Source of the DNA: JBDREF01 sp043820045
GTDB lineage: Bacteria; Planctomycetota; Phycisphaerae; Sedimentisphaerales; Anaerobacaceae
Assembly: GCA_043820045.1 (NCBI GenBank)
Contig: JBDREF010000430.1
Location: 1-13,440 of the forward strand
Length of the DNA stretch: 13,440 nucleotides
Direction: 5' to 3'
Part shown: piece by piece, positions 7,329 to 13,440 of the stretch
Layout: each line of letters begins with the position of its first letter
Numbering within the stretch: position 1 is the first letter of the stretch
The notes under the pieces: generated by a model
What the model was told of the DNA's origin: nothing
The model's database searches: none
Seen by the model: only the letters and a program-made list of their open reading frames with translations
Program-made: the position numbers and the translations under genes

Positions 7329-8669
7329 ATGACGAAATATCTCAAGATAGGAATTAAGTTTTTCGAAAACCAGTCGGCCATATTTGTCATTGTTTTGACA
7401 GGCATTCTTCTTACACCTAACGCCCTCGCCCGAGCGAACTGGCCCGGTTTCCGCGGCCCGACCGGCCTTGGCTACACAACGGAGGAGAATCTGCCAATCG
7501 TCTGGGGCGGCCCTACAAATGAAAACGTACTGTGGATTTCGCCGCTTACCGGCCAGGGGCACTCCAGTCCCATCGTCTGGGATCATGCGCTCATCGTCTG
7601 CACAGCCAACTGGCCGGCTGATGTTGAAGACCGCGAAAAGGTCATCCCGGAGCATCATGTCGCCTGCTACCGTACTTCCGATGGAGGATTGCTCTGGGAT
7701 ACGCTCGTACCACCCGGACCCTGGTTGCGGAAAGATTTACGCAGCGGACCTGGCGGAGGCTACGCCGCCGCCACGCCTGTCACTGATGGCAAGCTCATTT
7801 ACTGTGCGTTCGCCTCATCGGTCCTGGCCGCGATAGATTTCCAGGGCAACATCGTATGGCAACAGCAAATTGTCCCTTACTCCTTCGACGTCACTCTTGG
7901 CAGCAGCCCGGTCCTCTATGGCGACACCGTCATTCTCTTTTGCGCGATGGCAAAGAAAGAAGACTCGCGAGTAGTCGCCTTCGACAAGACCAACGGCGAT
8001 GTGAGATGGGAGAGGAAACTCCCACAAATGGATTTCGGGCACAGCACGCCCCTGATCATTCAGGTCGATAACAAACCCCAGATGCTTCTTGTGGCCTCGG
8101 GCATGAAGGAGACGGGCGATGCCCTGCAAAGCCTTGATCCGGCAAGTGGGGAACTCCTGTGGTGGTGCCGGGGCGAGGGAGATGCATCATCACCGGCCTA
8201 TGGGCAGGGCCTCCTCTACTTTGACGATGGCCGGGGCGGCACTGGCGTAGCTGTTGATCCGACCGGTTCGGGCGATGTTTCCAACACACACATTCGCTGG
8301 ACCATCACGCAGAGAGGCGAAGCACTGAGTTCGCCCATCGTTGTTGGCGAATACCTGTATCGCCTGCGCACTCCCGGCTTCCTCCAGTGTTGGGAAATGG
8401 CCACAGGCAAAGAGGTCTATTCCGAGCGTCTCAAAGACATATCAACCACCTGGGCCAGTCCGATTGCGGATCCAAAGGGGCATTTGTTCTTTGCAAACGC
8501 AGGCAAGAGCTATGTCGTTCAGGCTGGGCCTGAGTGTCGCATCCTCGCCATCAATGACCTTGGCGATGGCAATCACCCATCACCTGCGGCGGCAAAGGGC
8601 AGACTTTTCCTCGTCGGAATGAAGAACATCTACTGCATCGGCGCCGAGCATACCGGGACACCCAAATAG
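7329..8669 (+). CDS. Exported PQQ-binding-like beta-propeller repeat protein
   Basis: The start at 7329 (446 residues) is preferred because it puts a signal peptide at the N-terminus (MTKYLKIGIKFF, hydrophobic AIFVIVLTGILL, cleavage near NALA) and has GGGAA six bases upstream (7318-7322). In-frame alternatives are ATG 7269, ATG 7299 and TTG 7233. The mature protein opens with NWPGFRGPTGLG, the common start of planctomycete PQQ-like propellers. It then repeats blade units marked by SSP/ATP/STP-x-V strands followed by AxDxxxGxxxW (for example VVAFDKTNGDVRW and LQSLDPASGELLWW), about seven in all, as in BamB/PQQ-dehydrogenase propellers. I see no separate dehydrogenase or cytochrome domain. Such proteins are often scaffolds or binding proteins in the periplasm; the ligand is unknown. 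It is on the same strand as the oxidoreductase but more than 900 bp away. Confidence 0.88.
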   Translation: MTKYLKIGIKFFENQSAIFVIVLTGILLTPNALARANWPGFRGPTGLGYTTEENLPIVWGGPTNENVLWISPLTGQGHSSPIVWDHALIVCTANWPADVEDREKVIPEHHVACYRTSDGGLLWDTLVPPGPWLRKDLRSGPGGGYAAATPVTDGKLIYCAFASSVLAAIDFQGNIVWQQQIVPYSFDVTLGSSPVLYGDTVILFCAMAKKEDSRVVAFDKTNGDVRWERKLPQMDFGHSTPLIIQVDNKPQMLLVASGMKETGDALQSLDPASGELLWWCRGEGDASSPAYGQGLLYFDDGRGGTGVAVDPTGSGDVSNTHIRWTITQRGEALSSPIVVGEYLYRLRTPGFLQCWEMATGKEVYSERLKDISTTWASPIADPKGHLFFANAGKSYVVQAGPECRILAINDLGDGNHPSPAAAKGRLFLVGMKNIYCIGAEHTGTPK

Positions 8670-8778
8670 CTGTCCCTGCCGAAAATCCGTTCTTGTTGGT
8701 TTCCAACGACTTACGTACAATTGCCAGCTCTCGTGAAGACATGGTTAATGATACTGGGGTCAAGGTGGGCCGGCCAAC

Positions 8779-9084
8779 ATGAATATTTTCAGAGTGTTCT
8801 TTCTTCTGCTTCGCAGCTTCTTTCGTCGTCACAGGGACCTGATCCTGGAGAATCTGGCTCTGCGCCGGCAACTCCTGGTTCAGCAGCGGACCATCAAGCG
8901 GCCTAAGCTGTAGAACCGAGACAGACTCTTTTGGGCTTATCTGTCGCGACTCTGGGCGGATTGGAGATCCACTCTGATTATTGTCAAACCCGAGACGGTC
9001 GTTCGATGGCATCGTCAGCGATCCTTGATGTTTCTCTGCCCGGAGGACATTTTCGGCAACCACAGGCAGAGCAGCTTCAGGTAA
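8779..9084 (+). pseudogene. Truncated rve-type (IS3/IS481-like) transposase with in-frame TAG
   Basis: Frame 1 from ATG 8779 gives an N-terminal transposase segment: FFRRHRDLILENLALRRQLL, then TIKRPKL, a TAG stop at 8911-8913, and in the same frame NRDRLFWAYLSRLWADW and LIIVKPETVVRWHR. This is the typical N-terminus of integrase-core transposases (pattern ENLALRxQL ... DRLFW ... LVIVxPxTVxxWHR). Similarity ends near 9016, just before the DDE catalytic core would begin, and the frame closes at TAA 9082-9084. Intact proteins are about 300-360 residues; here about 80 remain. No terminal inverted repeats or target-site duplication could be recognised. It is a dead insertion-sequence relic that marks past transposition next to the large secreted-protein genes. 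Confidence 0.8.
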
Positions 9085-9164
9085 ATCGCGGCGAATTACG
9101 GCTCAATTTGTGTCAGCAAGAAATACGGACTCTCCGCCGCTCCGCCCTGACAAAATTGCCCTGC

Positions 9165-9192
9165 CATTTTACTCGAAAATGTCGGTTTTTTT
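9165..9192 (+). terminator. Weak terminator-like hairpin with T run
   Basis: CATTTT (9165-9170) and AAAATG (9176-9181) can pair around a 5-nt loop, and seven T residues follow at 9186-9192 after a 4-nt gap. The stem is short and AT-rich, so termination would be inefficient. It sits between the transposase relic and the next promoter candidate. Confidence 0.22.
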
Positions 9193-9193
9193 C

Positions 9194-9223
9194 TTGAAAT
9201 GCAGGCATGTACTTTGGTATAAA
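9194..9223 (+). promoter_or_regulatory. Sigma70-like promoter candidate for the 1063-residue protein gene
   Basis: TTGAAA (9194-9199) and TATAAA (9218-9223) are separated by 18 bases, a close match to a sigma70-type promoter. Transcription would start near 9231 and leave a leader of about 290 nt before the GTG at 9521. No other promoter-like pair this good is seen upstream of that gene. Confidence 0.5.
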
Positions 9224-9230
9224 TAATAGT

Positions 9231-9520
9231 ATGCGGGGTACCGGTGTCGACAGGCGCCCTGTAGCGTTTTCGTCTTTCGCAAGTCGAGAGTTTCAGTGGT
9301 CTATTTAGGATTTCCGCAAGCGCACATAATCAGGATATAGCAGGAACCTCGCCGTACGTCTCAGAGCAAGGTTCTTACATACTGAGCTACTGCTTGTTCT
9401 TGGAGGAAGGAGGTGGTCTCAAATCTGAGAAATTACCCCCTATTGCTACGGATGGAGTGTATCGAGACAAGATTTCTACGGATAGTTTCTATCCTGAACT
9501 TATTGCGAAGGAGGATTAAC
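9231..9520 (+). promoter_or_regulatory. Long 5' leader with inverted repeats and two Shine-Dalgarno tracts
   Basis: No gene is recognised here. The leader contains a small GC-rich hairpin, ACAGG-CGC-CCTGT (9250-9262), and a longer imperfect stem, AGGAACCT (9342-9349) with AGGTTCTT (9369-9376; one G-T pair). A purine-rich GGAGGAAGGAGG tract lies at 9402-9413, and the Shine-Dalgarno AAGGAGG at 9508-9514 serves the GTG at 9521. The first tract runs directly into a GTG at 9413 that is in frame with the gene, but it is too close to serve that codon. It does not match a riboswitch class that I know. Regulation is possible but not shown. Confidence 0.3.
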
Positions 9521-12500
9521 GTGCGTAAAGAAGTAGTCTGTCTGGTCTGCTTTCTCATGACACTAGCCCTGACCGCCTCTCCGGCCGCCGCCGAGACGGT
9601 CGCCTACTATCCCCTCGACGAGGGAAGCGGCGACACTACTATAGACGCATCCGGAAACGGACGCGACGGCAGGATAAACGGCAGTCCGGAGTGGATAGAC
9701 GGCAAGTTCGGCAAGGCGCTGGAGTTCTCAGGCGCCTCGGGCGGGCATGTTGACCTGGGAACCTGGAATCCTTCAGAGGGAACCGACCTGCTGAGCTTTG
9801 GTCTGTGGGTGAAATGGAACGGGCTTTCAGGAGAATGGCAGGGCTTGATCAGCAAGAGAAACGCCTGGGACCCCGCCCCCATCGGTGAAATGATGTGGTT
9901 CCTGGAAGCCAACAACGCTACCGGCACTCTGTGGTTTGGGCGGCGGGACGGTGGAGGAGTTGGCGGTACGAATGAGACTCTTCCGGAAGGGCAGTGGCAG
10001 CATATAGCTGTTACCTGTGATGGAAGCACCGCGACAATGTACCGCGATGGCGCAGAGGTAAACAGCGGCGGTTTTACCCTCGGCTCGAAGACCGATGCAG
10101 GACTTCAGATCGGATCCGGCTACGTGGGCGGCGTCGGCCCCTTCAACGGTGCCGTGGACGACGTTCGCATCTACAACCATGCGCTGTCTGCGGAGGAAAT
10201 TCAGGATGCTATGATGGGCGCGATGCCCCAGGCCTATGGTCCCAAACCGGCCGACGGCTCCGTACACGAGGACACGTGGGCCACGCTCTCCTGGACGCCG
10301 GGCACGAGCGCGGTCTCGCACGATGTTTACTTCGGCGACAATTTTGCCGACGTTGACGCCGGCACTCCCGGCGCGCCGGGATTCCAGGGCAACCAGACTT
10401 CGACGTTCTTTGTCGTCGGCTTCCCGGGATTTCCCTATCCGGACGGCCTGGTTCCGGGCACGACTTACTACTGGCGAATCGACGAGGTTGAGGCAGACGG
10501 AACGATCCACAAAGGCGACGTCTGGAGCTTCTCAGTGCCCTCACAAAAGGCGTACAATCCTCAGCCCGCCGACACCGCCAGATTTATCGATCCCGCCGTC
10601 AGGCTTCGATGGGATGCCGGCTTCAGGTCCAAAGTGCATAACGTGTACTTCGGCGACAACTTCGCCGACGTCGAGGCCGGAACGGGCGGCACAGCCAGGG
10701 GCCCCGTAGGAGATACAATCTATTCGCCGGGAACGCTCGAATTAGACAAGACCTACTACTGGCGAATCGACGAGTTCGACGGACTGGCCACACATAAGGG
10801 CGATGTATGGAGCTTTACAACCACACATGAAGGAGGCGGAATCCGAGCTGATTATTATAAGGGCATGAACTTCGAGACATTCGCCCTGACGCGTACAGAT
10901 GCCCAAATCAACTTCAACTGGCCCGACCAGAGCGGGCCCGATCCGGCGGTCGGACATGACAACTTCTCCGTTCGCTGGACCGGCGAGGTCGAGGCGGTAT
11001 TTACGGAGACCTATACATTCTACCCGCGAACCGACGACGGCGTACGCTTGTGGGTGGACGGCGTATTGCTCGTTGATAACTGGCTCGACCGGGCGGCCAC
11101 GGAGGACAAGGGCACCATCGACCTTGTCGCAGGCAACACTTACAGCCTTGTCATGGAGTACTATGACAACACCGCCGGCGCTGTGGCAGAATTACGCTGG
11201 TCGAGCCCGCGGACGCCAAAGGCAATCATCCCGCAGGCGGCACTGTCGCTTCCGGTGAAGGCAAGCAGTCCGAATCCTCGCAGCGGGTCTGTTGATGTCA
11301 CTCAGCATCCCGTACTGACCTGGGGCGCGGGACAAAACGCCGCTTCCCACGAGGTGTACTTCGGCACGGACGAGGATACTGTAAGGAATGCCACAAGTGC
11401 TTCTCCCGAGTTCAAGGGCACCAAGGCGCTTGGCAGCGAGAGCTATGACCCCGGCCAACTTGCATGGGGCGTCACTTACTACTGGCGAGTTGACGAGATC
11501 AACACCCAGAACGCCGACAGTCCGTGGACCGGCAATGTCTGGAGCTTCACGACGGCTGACTTCCTGGTTGTGGACGACTTTGAGGGCTATACGGACAATG
11601 ACGCCGCCAATGAAGCTATCTGGCAGAATTGGACAGATGGCTTCGGCGTACCTGAGAATGGCTCACAGGTTGGCTATGTATTACCGGCCTATGCCGAGCA
11701 GACGATTGTCCATGGAGGCAGCCAGTCCATGCCGCTCTTTTACGACAATACGGCCGGTGTGAAATTCTCAGAGGCAGAGCTGAAGCTGACCAACGTGCGC
11801 GACTGGACCGAGGAAGGCGTTGGCGAACTGTCGATATGGTTCGCAGGTTTGCCCGGCTCGGTCGGCAGCTTCACAGAGGCCCCGGCCGGGACATTCACGA
11901 TGACCGCCTCGGGCACCGACATCTGGGATGTCGGCACAGCCGGCGATTATCGCGATGAGTTCCACTTTGCTTATAAGACTCTCACCGGAGCGGGCACCAT
12001 CATGGCCAGGGTCACGAGCGTTCAGAACACCGACGGCTGGGCCAAGGCCGGTGTGATGATTCGCGAAACGCTTGAGCCGGGTTCGAAGCATGCCTTCGCG
12101 TGCATCACTCCGACCAACGGCGTCGCTTCACAGGGCCGCGTCGAAACGGGCGGCGCCAGTTTTAACACCGCACAGAGCGGCATTACCGCGCCGTACTGGG
12201 TGAAACTCGAGCGCAGTATATCGGGCAATTTCACTGTTTCTCATTCGGCGAACGGAACAACGTGGGTGCCTGTAACCAACAGCAACCCGGCAAATATCCA
12301 GATGGGTTCGACCGTCTATGTCGGGCTGGCGGTGACGTCACACAATGCTGCTGCAACGTGTCAGGCGGTATTCAGCAACGTTACGATTACCGGTACGGCC
12401 GGTGCTCAGTGGGCCAACCAGGATATCGGCATCGAGAGCAACGCCGCAGAGCCGCTTTACGTGGCGGTCTCCAACGCATCCGGAACACCTGCGGTGGTAT

Positions 12501-12712
12501 ATCACGATAATCCGAACGCCGCACAGATCGACACATGGACCCTGTGGAACATTCCGCTGCAAGAGTTCGCAGATCAGGGCATCAACCTGACCAACGTTGA
12601 CAAGCTCGCGGTCGGTCTGGGCTCACAGGGCAATCCCGGCGCGCCGGGACCAGGCGGCTCGGGCAAGATGTTCTTCGACGACATCCGGCTCGTCCGTCCC
12701 GTAGGACAATGA
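9521..12712 (+). CDS. Large secreted multi-module protein: LamG, Ig-like repeats, PA14, nested carbohydrate-binding modules
   Basis: GTG at 9521 is the start (1063 residues), because AAGGAGG ends six bases upstream and a signal peptide follows at once (RKEVVCLVCFLMTLALTA, cleavage after SPAAA, residue 24). The frame extends upstream to 9413 but without signal-peptide character. Modules: LamG at about 28-230 (AYYPLDEGSGD, GKALEFSGASGG, WQHIAVTCDG, NGAVDDVRIYN); Ig/FN3-like repeats at about 236-340 and 344-436 (PxPADG, HDVYFGDNFADVDAG, TYYWRIDE, GDVWSF); PA14 at about 440-577 (RADYYKGMNF, DDGVRLWVDGVLLVDNW); a third Ig-like repeat at about 580-680. A carbohydrate-binding-like module begins at VVDDFEGYTDN (683). 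It is interrupted at about 783-958 by a DUF1349-like domain (WAKAGVMIRETL, PYWVKLERSISG) and resumes to the end (PLYVAVSNASG, KMFFDDIRLV). No catalytic domain, dockerin or sorting signal is evident. A role in binding glycans or cell-surface adhesion is inferred. Confidence 0.9.
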   Translation: MRKEVVCLVCFLMTLALTASPAAAETVAYYPLDEGSGDTTIDASGNGRDGRINGSPEWIDGKFGKALEFSGASGGHVDLGTWNPSEGTDLLSFGLWVKWNGLSGEWQGLISKRNAWDPAPIGEMMWFLEANNATGTLWFGRRDGGGVGGTNETLPEGQWQHIAVTCDGSTATMYRDGAEVNSGGFTLGSKTDAGLQIGSGYVGGVGPFNGAVDDVRIYNHALSAEEIQDAMMGAMPQAYGPKPADGSVHEDTWATLSWTPGTSAVSHDVYFGDNFADVDAGTPGAPGFQGNQTSTFFVVGFPGFPYPDGLVPGTTYYWRIDEVEADGTIHKGDVWSFSVPSQKAYNPQPADTARFIDPAVRLRWDAGFRSKVHNVYFGDNFADVEAGTGGTARGPVGDTIYSPGTLELDKTYYWRIDEFDGLATHKGDVWSFTTTHEGGGIRADYYKGMNFETFALTRTDAQINFNWPDQSGPDPAVGHDNFSVRWTGEVEAVFTETYTFYPRTDDGVRLWVDGVLLVDNWLDRAATEDKGTIDLVAGNTYSLVMEYYDNTAGAVAELRWSSPRTPKAIIPQAALSLPVKASSPNPRSGSVDVTQHPVLTWGAGQNAASHEVYFGTDEDTVRNATSASPEFKGTKALGSESYDPGQLAWGVTYYWRVDEINTQNADSPWTGNVWSFTTADFLVVDDFEGYTDNDAANEAIWQNWTDGFGVPENGSQVGYVLPAYAEQTIVHGGSQSMPLFYDNTAGVKFSEAELKLTNVRDWTEEGVGELSIWFAGLPGSVGSFTEAPAGTFTMTASGTDIWDVGTAGDYRDEFHFAYKTLTGAGTIMARVTSVQNTDGWAKAGVMIRETLEPGSKHAFACITPTNGVASQGRVETGGASFNTAQSGITAPYWVKLERSISGNFTVSHSANGTTWVPVTNSNPANIQMGSTVYVGLAVTSHNAAATCQAVFSNVTITGTAGAQWANQDIGIESNAAEPLYVAVSNASGTPAVVYHDNPNAAQIDTWTLWNIPLQEFADQGINLTNVDKLAVGLGSQGNPGAPGPGGSGKMFFDDIRLVRPVGQ

Positions 12713-12766
12713 TTTTTCGAATTAGAGGCTTCCCAAAAAACAGAGGAGTGGAAGTTAATTAGGTTA

Positions 12767-12781
12767 AGTCGCATGGCGACT
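12767..12781 (+). repeat. Perfect 6-bp inverted repeat upstream of the ribosome-binding site
   Basis: AGTCGC (12767-12772) and GCGACT (12776-12781) flank the triplet ATG. The hairpin ends six bases before the Shine-Dalgarno AAGGAG (12788-12793) of the next gene. Its loop ATG could open a ten-codon frame (MATDSKERIS) whose TGA stop overlaps the ATG at 12802. It is not followed by a T run, so it is not a terminator. It could affect translation, but chance is a real alternative. Confidence 0.3.
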
Positions 12782-12801
12782 GATAGTAAGGAGCGAATAT
12801 C

Positions 12802-13440
12802 ATGAAGAATCGAGTATTATGGGTGGCAGCAGTTTTGTTAATTGGATTCATGGCATGCGGCCAGGGCTACGCACAGGACGTCGTAAACCTTCTTGCCAAC
12901 GGCGGCTTTGAGACCGGTGCCATAGGGCCATTCGGCATGTATGGCCCCGGGACCAACGAAGTCGTTACGAATTGCGTGGGTGCCGCGGTTCCCGAAGGTC
13001 CGATTGAGGGAACGTACTGCCTGCACATCGTGATTCCAGCGGCAGGAGCCAACAATTGGGATAGCGGCATGACGGACGGAAGCCATACCTTTGAGGCCGG
13101 CAAGAAATACACTTTCTCCGCCTTCGTCAAGTGCAAATCAGGCACGTTGCAAATTCGCTTAAAGCCGGAACGGGGGGCAGATCCATGGGAAGGCTATGGC
13201 GATCAGGTCTTCACCATGACCGATACATGGCAGGAATTCAGCGTGACCACTCCTGTCTTTGCTGCGACCGTGACTCCCGCCAGCCCCACATTTCACTTTG
13301 CTTTTGCAGCCGGTGATTTCTGGATAGACAACGTAAGATTTTACGAAGGCGACTATGTTGCGCCGGGCTCGGTGAAGGCACACGACCCCGTCCCGGAGGA
13401 CGGCGCCGCGTACGCAAACACGTGGGCCAATCTGACTTGG
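12802..13440 (+). CDS. Secreted CBM4/9-like and Ig-like repeat protein, N-terminal part (cut by window end)
   Basis: ATG at 12802 has AAGGAG at 12788-12793, and the frame stays open to the last base (213 codons seen), so the gene continues outside the window. Residues 1-25 form a signal peptide (MKNRVLWVAAVLLIGFMACG, cleavage likely after GYAQ or nearby; a lipoprotein reading at Cys19 is less likely, since MAC-G lacks a clear lipobox Leu). Residues about 27-190 match a CBM4/9-type carbohydrate-binding module: NLLANGGFETG at the start, HTFEAGKKYTFSAFVKCKS in the middle, and the typical closing strand FWIDNVRFYEG. From residue 195 on, KAHDPVPEDGAAYANTWANL is the start of the same Ig-like repeat as in the gene upstream (YGPKPADGSVHEDTWATLSW). 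It lies 89 nt after that gene with no clear terminator between them, so co-transcription and related function are likely. Confidence 0.88.
   Translation, partial: MKNRVLWVAAVLLIGFMACGQGYAQDVVNLLANGGFETGAIGPFGMYGPGTNEVVTNCVGAAVPEGPIEGTYCLHIVIPAAGANNWDSGMTDGSHTFEAGKKYTFSAFVKCKSGTLQIRLKPERGADPWEGYGDQVFTMTDTWQEFSVTTPVFAATVTPASPTFHFAFAAGDFWIDNVRFYEGDYVAPGSVKAHDPVPEDGAAYANTWANLTW

Noticed and set aside
7110..7658. 182-codon minus-strand frame near the beta-propeller gene
   Set aside because: It overlaps the signal peptide and first blade of a well-supported gene and shows no family features.
8779..9016. Stop-codon read-through (TAG as an amino acid) in the transposase
   Set aside because: Other genes here end in single TAG codons at the expected family length (6404-6406 and 8667-8669), so TAG acts as a stop and the relic is simply broken.
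9827..10510. 227-codon open frame antisense to the LamG and Ig-like region
   Set aside because: It lies fully inside a strongly supported coding region and has no start signal; it is a shadow produced by GC-rich codon use.
10226..11560. Repeats considered as a CRISPR-like or tandem DNA array
   Set aside because: The repeat units are about 100 codons, keep the reading frame and encode Ig-like domains, so they are protein-domain repeats.

Overview
The window looks like chromosomal DNA of a planctomycete, most likely a Phycisphaerae/Sedimentisphaerales-type polysaccharide degrader. The phylum call is an inference. It rests on several large secreted proteins built from LamG, dockerin-like, Ig/FN3-like and carbohydrate-binding modules, a Tat-exported Gfo/Idh/MocA oxidoreductase, an exported PQQ-type beta-propeller protein, and strong Shine-Dalgarno sites before GTG or ATG starts. 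I found no rRNA, tRNA, CRISPR array or complete mobile element.

Positions 1-2206 (plus strand): the 3' end of a DUF72 (YecE-like) gene is followed 45 nt later by a DnaE2/ImuC-like DNA polymerase III alpha gene. That polymerase gene is broken. Its 5' part (PHP region to the motif before the catalytic aspartates) is joined out of frame, near 1411-1420, to its 3' part (fingers/HhH and OB-fold). About 400 codons, including the whole catalytic palm, are missing.

Positions 2247-4142 (minus strand, convergent): a secreted protein with a beta-sandwich N-terminal domain, a two-repeat dockerin-like domain in the middle and a C-terminal LamG domain. A long non-coding gap (4143-5005) separates it from the next gene and holds a promoter candidate for it.

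Positions 5006-8669 (plus strand): a Tat-signal Gfo/Idh/MocA oxidoreductase and an exported PQQ-like beta-propeller protein. Between them lie two gene relics, a LamG fragment (about 6433-6696) and the C-terminal tail of a sialidase/BNR-type protein (about 6818-7018).

Positions 8670-9520: a truncated rve-type transposase relic with an in-frame TAG, then a sigma70-like promoter candidate and a leader of about 290 nt with small inverted repeats.

Positions 9521-13440 (plus strand): a 1063-residue secreted multi-module protein (LamG, two Ig-like repeats, PA14, a third Ig-like repeat, and a carbohydrate-binding-like module interrupted by a DUF1349-like domain). It is followed 89 nt later by a second secreted protein, cut by the window end, that starts with a CBM4/9-like domain and enters the same Ig-like repeat. 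These two look like a co-transcribed pair of cell-surface or secreted glycan-binding proteins.

Taken together, the right two thirds is an accessory region for sensing, binding and processing complex carbohydrates, with clear signs of gene decay and past transposition. I did not find a convincing new defence or mobile system. The most notable observations are the precise loss of the polymerase active site, the nested-domain architecture of the 1063-residue protein, and the cluster of relics between 6407 and 9084.
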